The position numbers and the translations under genes are program-made. A DNA stretch of 12,782 nucleotides from Pseudomonadota bacterium (GTDB lineage Bacteria; Desulfobacterota; Desulfovibrionia; Desulfovibrionales; Desulfovibrionaceae), in contig JAEXGX010000179.1 of NCBI GenBank assembly GCA_023450535.1, forward strand, positions 1-12,782, given 5' to 3'. Positions 1 through 6,116 of this stretch are shown here, piece after piece (position 1 is the first letter of the stretch; every line of letters starts with the position of its first letter). The notes under the pieces were generated by a model. The model ran no database searches. It saw only the letters and a list, made by a program, of their open reading frames with translations, and was not told the origin of the DNA.

Positions 1-1
1 G

Positions 2-541
2 CCGTACCGTTTTCTTGCGTATGACGGTTGCGAAGTCCCGCCTGTACTGCCGCTTTCTCCTTACGCCGTCGTGGTGAGTTCCTTCTCCAAAAATTATGGC
101 TTGGCTGGAGAGCGTGTGGGCTACGTCGCCATTTCCCCTCGCCTGGAAGAACGGGAAACCCTCATGGCGGGCCTTGTTCTTTCCAATCGTACGCTGGGCT
201 ATGTTAATCCTCCGGTGGTGGGGCAGTACCTGATGGCTGCCGCGCTCGGAAGTTCTACCGACGAGGCTCTTGCTGTTTATAAAAAACGCAGGGATATGCT
301 GGCTGAGATTTTGACCGAGGCCGGATACGAGTTTCAGTTGCCCAAAGGGACGTTTTACTTTTTCCCAAAAGCGCCGGGCGGAGATGACCTGGCATTTGTT
401 GAGCGTCTCAAGGAGCAGCTTGTTCTTGCCGTGCCCGGATCCGGTTTTGGCGGCCCCGGTTATTTCCGTTTATCCTTTGCCGTGCCTGATGCGGTGATTG
501 CCCGCTCCCGCGAAGGATTTGTCAGGGCGATGAGGGGATGA
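2..541 (+). CDS. PLP-dependent aminotransferase, class I/II (C-terminal part, 5' truncated)
   Basis: Only the last 179 residues are in the window; the reading frame is open from base 2 and ends at TGA 539-541. Fold-type I aminotransferases of the AspB type are about 390 residues, so roughly half is missing upstream. The PLP-lysine signature SSFSKNYGLAGERVGY is at visible residues 26-41: Lys30 would form the Schiff base and Arg38 would contact the cofactor phosphate. The C-terminal GYFRLSFA segment (about residues 153-160) carries the arginine (156) that in this family binds the substrate carboxylate. PKGTFYFFP (about 114-122) is another family motif. The enzyme should move an amino group between an amino acid and a 2-oxo acid in the cytoplasm, but the substrate cannot be told from this fragment. 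It is separated from the next gene by 231 AT-rich bases, so it is probably a separate transcription unit. Confidence 0.9.
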   Translation, partial: PYRFLAYDGCEVPPVLPLSPYAVVVSSFSKNYGLAGERVGYVAISPRLEERETLMAGLVLSNRTLGYVNPPVVGQYLMAAALGSSTDEALAVYKKRRDMLAEILTEAGYEFQLPKGTFYFFPKAPGGDDLAFVERLKEQLVLAVPGSGFGGPGYFRLSFAVPDAVIARSREGFVRAMRG

Positions 542-589
542 TTTCAGTGTAGACGTATATGCACTTAATTTATTGAAATTATTATATAT

Positions 590-611
590 AAATAACAAAG
601 AGGTGTTATTT
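590..611. repeat. 8-bp inverted repeat in AT-rich intergenic region
   Basis: AAATAACA (590-597) is the exact reverse complement of TGTTATTT (604-611), with the six-base spacer AAGAGG. It lies 49 bases after the aminotransferase stop and about 80 bases upstream of the candidate promoter. The AT-rich stem and short tail make it a poor terminator. A dyad this size could also be a repressor or activator site, but nothing identifies a protein for it. Confidence 0.4.
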
Positions 612-657
612 TAGCGTAGTAGTTTCAGTATGTTGATAAATGAGATGCGTCTGCTCT

Positions 658-677
658 GGGGATGATTTTCCCTTTTT
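658..677 (+). terminator. Possible weak intrinsic terminator after the aminotransferase gene
   Basis: GGGGA (658-662) can pair with TTCCC (668-672), including one G-U pair, around a five-base loop, and is followed at once by TTTTT (673-677). The stem is only five pairs, so termination would be weak. Its position between the aminotransferase stop and the candidate promoter at 689 fits the end of one transcription unit and the start of the next. Confidence 0.3.
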
Positions 678-688
678 CGGCAATTTTC

Positions 689-715
689 TTGACATCCTGA
701 GCATGAGTCTATAGG
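689..715 (+). promoter_or_regulatory. Candidate sigma-70 promoter for the yceD-rpmF-fab operon
   Basis: TTGACA (689-694) is a perfect -35 consensus. TATAGG (710-715) is a partial -10 match with a short 15-base spacer; TAGGTT (712-717) would give 17 bases but matches less well. Transcription would begin near 722 and leave a leader of about 50 bases before yceD. In that leader GCC (742-744) can pair with GGC (749-751), and CCTT (734-737) with AAGG (754-757), forming an imperfect hairpin just before the Shine-Dalgarno. This is the only clear promoter-like site before a long run of same-strand genes. Confidence 0.45.
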
Positions 716-772
716 TTTTCTTGTTCTTTAAGTCCTTTCCTGCCGATAGGCTGAAGGGCGTCAGGAGTGGTC

Positions 773-1333
773 ATGACGGAACTGCACATAGCATTGAACG
801 AAATCTCGCCCGAAGGGATGCGTCTGGTGATCGACGATCAGTCTCTTTGGGCAGACCCCATGCGTGAATTCGGGTTGAAATTTCGTATGGCAAGCCCCCT
901 GTGCGCGGAAGTATTTCTGCTCCCGCAGGCCGACGGGTGTCTTGTGCGCGGGAGTCTTTCGGGTGAGCTTGTGGTTCCGTGCAATCGTTGCGCCGAAGAT
1001 GCCCGTGTCGTCGTTGAACAGTCATTTGACGAGTTTGAGCCGTACCTTGCGGAACGGAAAGAGTTGGACGACGAAGAAAGCGAGGATTTCGAGATTCCTG
1101 AGTCGAGCGCTATTTTTTTCAAAGAGGGCGCTCCGATGTTGGACTTGGGGGGCTTGCTGTGGGAGGAACTGTCTCTTGCTCTGCCGGTTAAACCGTTGTG
1201 TCGGCGGGATTGCAAGGGCGTCTGCCCCTCGTGCGGTAAAAACCTCAATGACGGCCCTTGCGGCTGTGGCGAGAGCGAAGGCGATCCCCGCCTTGCCGCG
1301 CTTAAACATATCAAGGTAAAAACGAAGGGCTGA
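773..1333 (+). CDS. yceD: YceD family protein (DUF177), cysteine-rich metal-binding form
   Basis: This 186-residue protein belongs to the YceD/DUF177 family, which is typically encoded just upstream of rpmF. Its exact role is unsettled; links to 23S rRNA accumulation and ribosome assembly have been proposed. Visible features are an N-terminal mixed region, a CNRC pair (Cys70, Cys73), an acidic stretch at about 98-110 (ELDDEESEDFEIPE), and a C-terminal cysteine cluster PLCRRDCKGVCPSCG (Cys143, 147, 151, 154) followed by CGC (163, 165). The Cys pairs look like zinc ligands; E. coli YceD is not known to me to be a zinc protein, so metal binding is inferred. The ATG at 773 was chosen over the in-frame GTG at 767 because AGGAG (763-767) sits five bases upstream of it. 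rpmF follows after 22 bases. Confidence 0.9.
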   Translation: MTELHIALNEISPEGMRLVIDDQSLWADPMREFGLKFRMASPLCAEVFLLPQADGCLVRGSLSGELVVPCNRCAEDARVVVEQSFDEFEPYLAERKELDDEESEDFEIPESSAIFFKEGAPMLDLGGLLWEELSLALPVKPLCRRDCKGVCPSCGKNLNDGPCGCGESEGDPRLAALKHIKVKTKG

Positions 1334-1355
1334 GCCCTGATCCAAGGAGACTGAC

Positions 1356-1541
1356 ATGGCTGTTCAGCAAAACAAAAAGTCCCGTTCCAAGAAGGGTATG
1401 CGTCGTTCCCATGATCGCGTGGCGAAGCCCACCGTCATCTACTGCTCTTGCGGCGCTCCCACCACCCCTCATACTGTCTGCCCCTCGTGTGGCCAATACA
1501 AGGGTCGCCAAGTGGAAGCCGCCGCCACTGACGAGCAGTAG
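1356..1541 (+). CDS. rpmF: 50S ribosomal protein L32
   Basis: L32 is a small protein of the large ribosomal subunit; this copy has 61 residues, normal for the family. The N-terminus MAVQQNKKSRSKKGMRRSHD is the standard basic rRNA-binding tail. The middle has a zinc-ribbon arrangement, YCSCG (Cys30, Cys32) and CPSCG (Cys42, Cys45), then the conserved YKGRQV. The first pair is CxC rather than the usual CxxC of zinc-type L32. A good Shine-Dalgarno, AAGGAGA, precedes the ATG (about 1344-1350). It lies 22 bases after yceD and only two bases before plsX, the widespread yceD-rpmF-plsX arrangement that ties ribosome production to membrane lipid synthesis. Confidence 0.97.
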   Translation: MAVQQNKKSRSKKGMRRSHDRVAKPTVIYCSCGAPTTPHTVCPSCGQYKGRQVEAAATDEQ

Positions 1542-1543
1542 GA

Positions 1544-2590
1544 ATGAACAGTAAGTCTGTTATCGCCATTGATGCCATGGGGGGGGATTTTGGCCCTTCC
1601 GTTGTGGTGCCTGGCGCTTTACAGGCGGCTCGTGAATGCGGGGCCAAAGTGCTTCTGGTCGGTGTGGAAAGCGCGGTTAAGGATGCCTTGGCCGCGCTTC
1701 CCGCTGTAGAGCGCAATGAAGAACTTTTTGAGATTGTCCACGCCTCCCAGGTAGTGGAAATGCGCGAAAAGCCCTCTGAAATATTGCGCACCAAAAAGGA
1801 TTCCTCCATTCAGGTCGCCTGCCGTCTGGTCAAACAGGGCAAGGCTGACGCCATTGTCAGCGCGGGGCATTCCGGTGCCGCAGTGGCTTGCGGCATGTTC
1901 ATTCTCGGGCGTATCCCCGGAGTTGAACGCCCTGCCTTGGCGACTATTCTTCCAACCGAAAAAAACCCCGTTCTCCTGCTTGATGTGGGGGCTAACGTCG
2001 AGTGCCGCCCGTATCATATTTTTCAGTTTGCGCTGATGGGATCGACCTTTGCACAGGATATTCTCGGGTATGAAACTCCCCGTGTGGGCATTTTGAATAT
2101 CGGTGAAGAGGAAGGGAAGGGAAATTCCCTGGTCAAGAGCAGCTATGATTTGCTCAAGCTCGCACAAGATATCAAGTTTCTGGGCAATGTGGAAGGCCGG
2201 GATCTGTTTACCGGCAATGTCGATGTTGTCGTGTGCGACGGTTTTGTGGGAAATGTGGCATTGAAGCTGAGCGAAGGGCTTGGCTCTTCGCTGACCCATG
2301 TGCTTAAACGTGAGCTTCTCAATTCCGGTCTGCTTCCCAAGATTGGTACTTTTCTTGCCAAAAAGGCCTTCAAGAGCTTTGCCAAGGTTGTGGATTACGC
2401 GGAATATGGCGGGGCTCCTCTGCTTGGTTTGCAGGGCGTAGCCATTGTCTGCCACGGCGCTTCCAATGTGAAGGCACTGACCAGCGCAACCACCATGGCA
2501 CACGCTTATGTGACAAAGGGCACTCATGAGCGTTTGGTTACCGCTATCAGCGCTAACGAAGAATTGACCCGTTATGCCCGCTCCGTGTGA
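1544..2590 (+). CDS. plsX: Phosphate acyltransferase PlsX
   Basis: PlsX converts acyl-ACP and phosphate to acyl-phosphate, the donor used by PlsY for the first acylation of glycerol-3-phosphate; it acts at the inner face of the membrane. The 348-residue length is normal. Family motifs in order: IAIDAMGGDFGP (7-18), SAGHSGA (106-112, where SAGNTGA is more usual), LLDVGANVECRP (145-156), NIGEEEGKGN (185-194), VCDGFVGNVALK (230-241), DYAEYGGAPLLGL (284-296) and IVCHGASN (301-308). The start has almost no spacer: rpmF stops at 1541 and the only purine-rich sequence, AGGA (1540-1543), abuts the ATG, so translation probably depends on ribosomes finishing rpmF. No better in-frame start lies between the two genes. 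fabH begins six bases after its stop. Confidence 0.97.
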   Translation: MNSKSVIAIDAMGGDFGPSVVVPGALQAARECGAKVLLVGVESAVKDALAALPAVERNEELFEIVHASQVVEMREKPSEILRTKKDSSIQVACRLVKQGKADAIVSAGHSGAAVACGMFILGRIPGVERPALATILPTEKNPVLLLDVGANVECRPYHIFQFALMGSTFAQDILGYETPRVGILNIGEEEGKGNSLVKSSYDLLKLAQDIKFLGNVEGRDLFTGNVDVVVCDGFVGNVALKLSEGLGSSLTHVLKRELLNSGLLPKIGTFLAKKAFKSFAKVVDYAEYGGAPLLGLQGVAIVCHGASNVKALTSATTMAHAYVTKGTHERLVTAISANEELTRYARSV

Positions 2591-2596
2591 GTTTTC

Positions 2597-3604
2597 ATGA
2601 CCAATTCCTGCCATATCTGCGGCCTCGGCAGTTACGTTCCCCCGAAAATTTTGACCAATCATGATCTTGCAGAATTGGTCGATACTTCGGACGAGTGGAT
2701 TACCTCGCGCACAGGCATCAGCCAGCGGCATATTCTCGCCAGTGGATCCAATGCGTCTGACGCGGCGATTGAGGCTGCCCGGGGGGCTCTGGCTGACGCC
2801 GGAGTTTCGGCCGAAGAGCTGACCCATATTTTTGTCGCCACCTGCTCGCCCGACTACTTTTGTCCCAGTACGGCGTGCCTTGTCGCAGGGCGTCTTGGCC
2901 TTTCCTCTAAAGGAGGGGGGCGTGGGGCGCACGTCATGTGCATGGATTTCAACGCCGCGTGTTCGGGATTTCTGTACGGCCTGGAATTGGCCCGTTCAGC
3001 TGTGGTATTGCACCCTGACGCCGTTGTGCTGCTTATCGGTGCGGAAGCGTTGAGCCGCCGTATCGACTTTTCCGACCGCAGTACCTGCGTGTTATTTGGC
3101 GACGGAGCCGGTGCCGTGGTATTGCGAGGAGGAGCGGAAGGCGGTCTGTGGGGTGTTTGCGATTCTGCCTGTTGCGCAGATGGCTCCCTGCATGACCTCA
3201 TTGTCATGGGCGGCGGTTCCGCCATGGAAGTGAAGAAAGGCGATGTTTTGCCCGACGGCTTTTTTCTGACCATGCAGGGCAGGGAAGTTTTCCGGCAGGC
3301 GGTGCGCAGCATGACGGCGGAAAGTCTGGCGATGCTGGAACGTCACAATATGGGTGTGGACGATATCGACTTGTTCATCGCGCATCAGGCCAACCTGCGA
3401 ATCATTGAGGCTGTGGGAAGTCGCCTGGGCATAGCCGAGGACAAGGTATTCATTAATGTCCAGAATTATGCCAATACTTCTGCGGCCACGCTTCCTCTTG
3501 CCCTGGATGACGCGAGAAGCCAGGGCCACCTGAAGCCCGGCATGAAAGTTCTACTGGCAACATTCGGCGGCGGTATTACCTGGGGCGCAGCCCTGTTGGG
3601 GTAA
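2597..3604 (+). CDS. fabH: Beta-ketoacyl-ACP synthase III (FabH)
   Basis: FabH starts fatty-acid synthesis by condensing a short acyl-CoA, usually acetyl-CoA, with malonyl-ACP to give acetoacetyl-ACP. The 335 residues are slightly longer than the E. coli enzyme (317). The catalytic triad is visible: Cys122 in DFNAACSGF, His263 in FIAHQANLRI and Asn293 in NYANTSAA. DTSDEWITSRTGISQRH (29-45) is the typical N-terminal family block, and TFGGGITWGAALL (322-334) the typical C-terminal glycine-rich end. The ATG at 2597 is six bases after the plsX stop and has no convincing Shine-Dalgarno, so coupling to plsX is likely. The next gene is fabG; fabD, which separates fabH and fabG in E. coli, is not here. 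Confidence 0.97.
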   Translation: MTNSCHICGLGSYVPPKILTNHDLAELVDTSDEWITSRTGISQRHILASGSNASDAAIEAARGALADAGVSAEELTHIFVATCSPDYFCPSTACLVAGRLGLSSKGGGRGAHVMCMDFNAACSGFLYGLELARSAVVLHPDAVVLLIGAEALSRRIDFSDRSTCVLFGDGAGAVVLRGGAEGGLWGVCDSACCADGSLHDLIVMGGGSAMEVKKGDVLPDGFFLTMQGREVFRQAVRSMTAESLAMLERHNMGVDDIDLFIAHQANLRIIEAVGSRLGIAEDKVFINVQNYANTSAATLPLALDDARSQGHLKPGMKVLLATFGGGITWGAALLG

Positions 3605-3672
3605 GTCTCCATTGTTTCGATTGAAATTTCTTTTCTTCAGCCGTAGTATCTTCACCCAGTGAGGCAAGCAGT

Positions 3673-4416
3673 ATGAGTGAACTTCTTTCCACGGCTCTTG
3701 TTACCGGAGGCTCGCGTGGCATTGGACGTGCGGTGGCCCAGACTCTGGCTGCAGCAGGCCACCAGGTATTTCTGACCTACGTAAGCAAACCGGAAGATGC
3801 CGAGCAGACCGTACGCGCCATTACAGAAAGCGGCGGGTGTGCCAGGGCTTTTCGGATGGATGTCGGTGACTCCGATTCTGTTTCCGCGTTTTTCCGGGAC
3901 GAGGTGCGCGACAAGGTTAAACTCGCCGTACTTGTCAATAACGCTGGCATCACCAAGGACGGCCTTGTACTCCGCATGAAGGACGAAGATTTCGACCGGG
4001 TTCTGGGCATTAACCTGCGCGGGGCGTTCCTCTGCCTGCGTGAGGCCGCCAAGATTATGTCGAAACAGCGTCATGGTCGGATTGTAAATATTTCGTCGGT
4101 TGTCGGACAAATGGGGAACGCGGGACAAATCAACTACAGCGCGGCCAAAGCGGGCCTTATTGGCATGACCAAATCCGCCGCCAAGGAACTTGCGTCCCGT
4201 TCCATTACCGTCAATGCGGTCGCGCCCGGTTTCATTGAAACGGACATGACTGCGGCGCTTTCCGACGAGTCCCGGGACGCCTATGCCAAAGCGATTCCGC
4301 TTGGCCGTCTCGGATCGGCGCAGGACGTTGCGGATGCCGTGGCCTTTCTGGCCTCGGACAAAGCGTCCTACATTACCGGACAGATACTGGCCGTCAATGG
4401 CGGCCTTTACTGCTAA
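3673..4416 (+). CDS. fabG: 3-oxoacyl-ACP reductase FabG
   Basis: FabG reduces 3-oxoacyl-ACP to (R)-3-hydroxyacyl-ACP with NADPH, the first reductive step of each elongation cycle. The 247 residues match the usual length of this short-chain dehydrogenase. Visible motifs: the Rossmann TGGSRGIG (11-18) with Arg15, which in FabG favours NADPH; NNAG (89-92); the SSVVGQMGN block with catalytic Ser142; and Tyr155-x-x-x-Lys159 in INYSAAKAG. VAPGFIETDMT (183-193) and the C-terminal ITGQILAVNGG (234-244) are characteristic of FabG rather than of other short-chain dehydrogenases. The ATG at 3673 has GAGG at 3661-3664, eight bases upstream. The 68-base gap after fabH is AT-richer than its flanks and holds no gene; acpP follows after 30 bases. 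Confidence 0.96.
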   Translation: MSELLSTALVTGGSRGIGRAVAQTLAAAGHQVFLTYVSKPEDAEQTVRAITESGGCARAFRMDVGDSDSVSAFFRDEVRDKVKLAVLVNNAGITKDGLVLRMKDEDFDRVLGINLRGAFLCLREAAKIMSKQRHGRIVNISSVVGQMGNAGQINYSAAKAGLIGMTKSAAKELASRSITVNAVAPGFIETDMTAALSDESRDAYAKAIPLGRLGSAQDVADAVAFLASDKASYITGQILAVNGGLYC

Positions 4417-4446
4417 CCCCTCTAACTTTGGCCTTTTGGAGGAATC

Positions 4447-4680
4447 ATGTCTGTTGAAGAAAAGATCAAACAGATCATTAAGGATCAGCTTGGCGTGTCG
4501 GAAGAAGAAGTGAAGCCTGAAGCTTCTTTTGTGGAAGACCTCGGCGCGGACTCTCTCGACCTCACGGAACTCATTATGGCGATGGAAGAAGAGTTCGGCG
4601 TTGAAATCGCTGACGAAGACGCCCAGAAGATTCTCAAGGTCAAAGACGCTATCAACTATATCGAAAGCAAGCAAAAGTAA
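4447..4680 (+). CDS. acpP: Acyl carrier protein
   Basis: AcpP carries the growing acyl chain on a phosphopantetheine arm and is the partner of FabH, FabG, FabF and PlsX encoded around it. The 77 residues are strongly acidic. The modification site is Ser36 in DLGADSLDLTELIMAMEEEF (31-50), the standard DSL motif at the start of helix II. The C-terminus IADEDAQKILKVKDAINYI is typical of bacterial ACP. An excellent Shine-Dalgarno, GGAGGA (4438-4443), lies three bases before the ATG, in line with the high expression expected of ACP. The 152 bases after the stop hold three hairpins listed separately, so acpP mRNA may be terminated or processed apart from fabF. Confidence 0.98.
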   Translation: MSVEEKIKQIIKDQLGVSEEEVKPEASFVEDLGADSLDLTELIMAMEEEFGVEIADEDAQKILKVKDAINYIESKQK

Positions 4681-4683
4681 GCG

Positions 4684-4703
4684 CGGGGCACGGCTGTACC
4701 CCG
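4684..4703 (+). other. Hairpin just downstream of acpP
   Basis: CGGGG (4684-4688) pairs with CCCCG (4699-4703). After a C/A mismatch, AC (4690-4691) pairs with GT (4696-4697) around a GGCT loop. It starts four bases after the acpP stop and is followed by only TTTC. It could act as a weak terminator or as a 3'-end stabiliser for the acpP message; the sequence alone does not decide. Confidence 0.4.
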
Positions 4704-4707
4704 TTTC

Positions 4708-4779
4708 GCGGGCGACCTGCATCCCGAGAAGAGTCTGTGTGCAAAGCAGCCTCTCCTGTGCGGTCGCCCGCTTTCTTTT
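4708..4779 (+). terminator. Long-looped terminator or attenuator candidate between acpP and fabF
   Basis: GCGGGCGACC (4708-4717) is the exact reverse complement of GGTCGCCCGC (4762-4771), giving a 10-bp GC-rich stem followed directly by the pyrimidine tract TTTCTTTT (4772-4779). The 44 bases between the arms can fold further: GAGA (4726-4729) with TCTC (4752-4755), and TGC (4740-4742) with GCA (4746-4748). The large loop is unusual for an intrinsic terminator, so partial read-through, attenuation or RNase processing are alternatives. Any of these would let acpP be expressed above fabF. Confidence 0.45.
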
Positions 4780-4795
4780 GGCGAAACATCCCTTT

Positions 4796-4810
4796 CCGGG
4801 GCGTGCCCGG
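4796..4810 (+). other. Small hairpin upstream of the fabF ribosome binding site
   Basis: CCGGG (4796-4800) and CCCGG (4806-4810) form a five-pair stem with the loop GCGTG. It ends 11 bases before the fabF Shine-Dalgarno AAGGAG (4822-4827). It may simply insulate the start site from upstream structure. Confidence 0.3.
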
Positions 4811-4832
4811 TTACAGTGAGCAAGGAGCAGAT

Positions 4833-6080
4833 ATGGAACGCAGACGTGTCGTCATCACCGGCATTTCCGCCATCACCCCGCTAGGCCTTGACGCCGCGAG
4901 CAGCTGGGAAGCCCTGTTGGCGGGAAAATCCGGGATTGATCGCATTACCCTTTTCGATACTACCGGTTATGACACGCATATCGCCGGAGAAGTAAAGGGT
5001 TTTCAGCCAGAAGAAGTCATCCCCGCAAAAATTTGCAGGCGCATGGATCGTTTCGTCCAGTTCGCCGTTTGCAGTGCCGAGCAACTGATGAAGGATTCCG
5101 GATACAGCATTGACGAAAGCAATGCTGAAAATACCGGTGTCATCCTTGGCGTCGGGCTTGGAGGGCTGCACACTATCGAGGTCTTCCATTCCAAGCTTGT
5201 GGAAGCCGGACCATCCAGGGTTTCTCCCTTTTTCATTCCCATGTTGATTTCTAACATGGCTCCCGGCCAAGTGGCGATAAATACCGGCGCCAAAGGCCCG
5301 AACCTGGTGTTGACCAGCGCGTGTGCCTCATCGTTGCACGCCATAGGTCACGCGTATTCCGAAATTTTGTTGGGGCGTTGTGAAGCGGTGATTACCGGCG
5401 GAATGGAAGCCACCATCACTCCGATGGGCATTTCCGGCTTTACTTCCATGAAGGCGTTGTGCACGCAATACGATGACACGCCCCAGAAGGCGTCCCGCCC
5501 CTTTGATCTCACCAGGGCTGGTTTTGTTATGGGCGAGGGCGCGGCCATGCTGATGCTGGAAAGTCTTGACTCTGCAAAGGCGCGCGGCGCGAAGATCTAT
5601 GCGGAAATTGTCGGCTTCGGCGCATCGGATGACGCCTACCACATGGTTGCGCCGCTTGAAACAGGAGCCGGAGCAGCCTCGGCTATGCGCAGGGCGCTGA
5701 AGGATGCAAATTTGGATCCGGAAAAGATCCGCCATATCAGCGCACATGGCACTTCGACTCACGCCAATGATGCCGGGGAAACCCGCGCAATTAAAACAGT
5801 GTTTGGCGAACACGCGTATAATATCGCCATTTGCGCGAGCAAATCTCAGGTCGGACATATGCTTGGCGCCGCAGGCGGCGCTGCCAGCGTGTTCTCCGTG
5901 CTGGCTCTGCAAAGCGGCATGGTTCCCGGAACGATCAATCTGGAAACGCCTGATCCCGAATGCGATCTTAATTACATGAGCAACGGCCCGCAGAAGCTTG
6001 ACCCCGAGTATGCGATGGTCAATGCTTTCGGCTTTGGCGGCACCAACGCCAGCATCGTTTATAAACGCTTTGAAGACTGA
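4833..6080 (+). CDS. fabF: Beta-ketoacyl-ACP synthase II (FabF)
   Basis: FabF condenses malonyl-ACP with acyl-ACP in the elongation cycle. From the ATG at 4833 the protein has 415 residues, the usual FabF length. This start was chosen because AAGGAG (4822-4827) is five bases upstream and MERRRVVITGISAITPLG is the canonical N-terminus; the open frame extends upstream to 4737, but that would add 32 atypical residues. Catalytic residues are visible: Cys164 in TSACASSLHA, His305 in SAHGTSTHANDAGET, Lys337 and His342 in SKSQVGH. The usual proline after HGTST is a histidine here (310). The glycine-rich NAFGFGGTNAS (397-407) ends the thiolase fold. glyA follows after 36 bases. Confidence 0.97.
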   Translation: MERRRVVITGISAITPLGLDAASSWEALLAGKSGIDRITLFDTTGYDTHIAGEVKGFQPEEVIPAKICRRMDRFVQFAVCSAEQLMKDSGYSIDESNAENTGVILGVGLGGLHTIEVFHSKLVEAGPSRVSPFFIPMLISNMAPGQVAINTGAKGPNLVLTSACASSLHAIGHAYSEILLGRCEAVITGGMEATITPMGISGFTSMKALCTQYDDTPQKASRPFDLTRAGFVMGEGAAMLMLESLDSAKARGAKIYAEIVGFGASDDAYHMVAPLETGAGAASAMRRALKDANLDPEKIRHISAHGTSTHANDAGETRAIKTVFGEHAYNIAICASKSQVGHMLGAAGGAASVFSVLALQSGMVPGTINLETPDPECDLNYMSNGPQKLDPEYAMVNAFGFGGTNASIVYKRFED

Positions 6081-6116
6081 GGGCTGATCCCCTTATAAAG
6101 CCAAGGATTATGCGTC

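Noticed and set aside
1619..2932. 437-codon open frame on the minus strand across plsX and fabH
   Set aside because: It is antisense to two strongly supported genes, its translation shows no family motif, and similar long antisense frames occur opposite other genes here as a by-product of codon bias.
3652..4722. 356-codon open frame on the minus strand opposite fabG and acpP
   Set aside because: It is antisense to two clear fab genes and its product resembles nothing known to me.
4737..4832. Possible 32-residue N-terminal extension of FabF
   Set aside because: The extension runs through the hairpin region, lacks family similarity, and the ATG at 4833 has the proper Shine-Dalgarno and canonical N-terminus.
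6080..6093. AGGG/CCCT mini-hairpin between fabF and glyA
   Set aside because: A four-pair stem with no T-tract is too weak to call a terminator.
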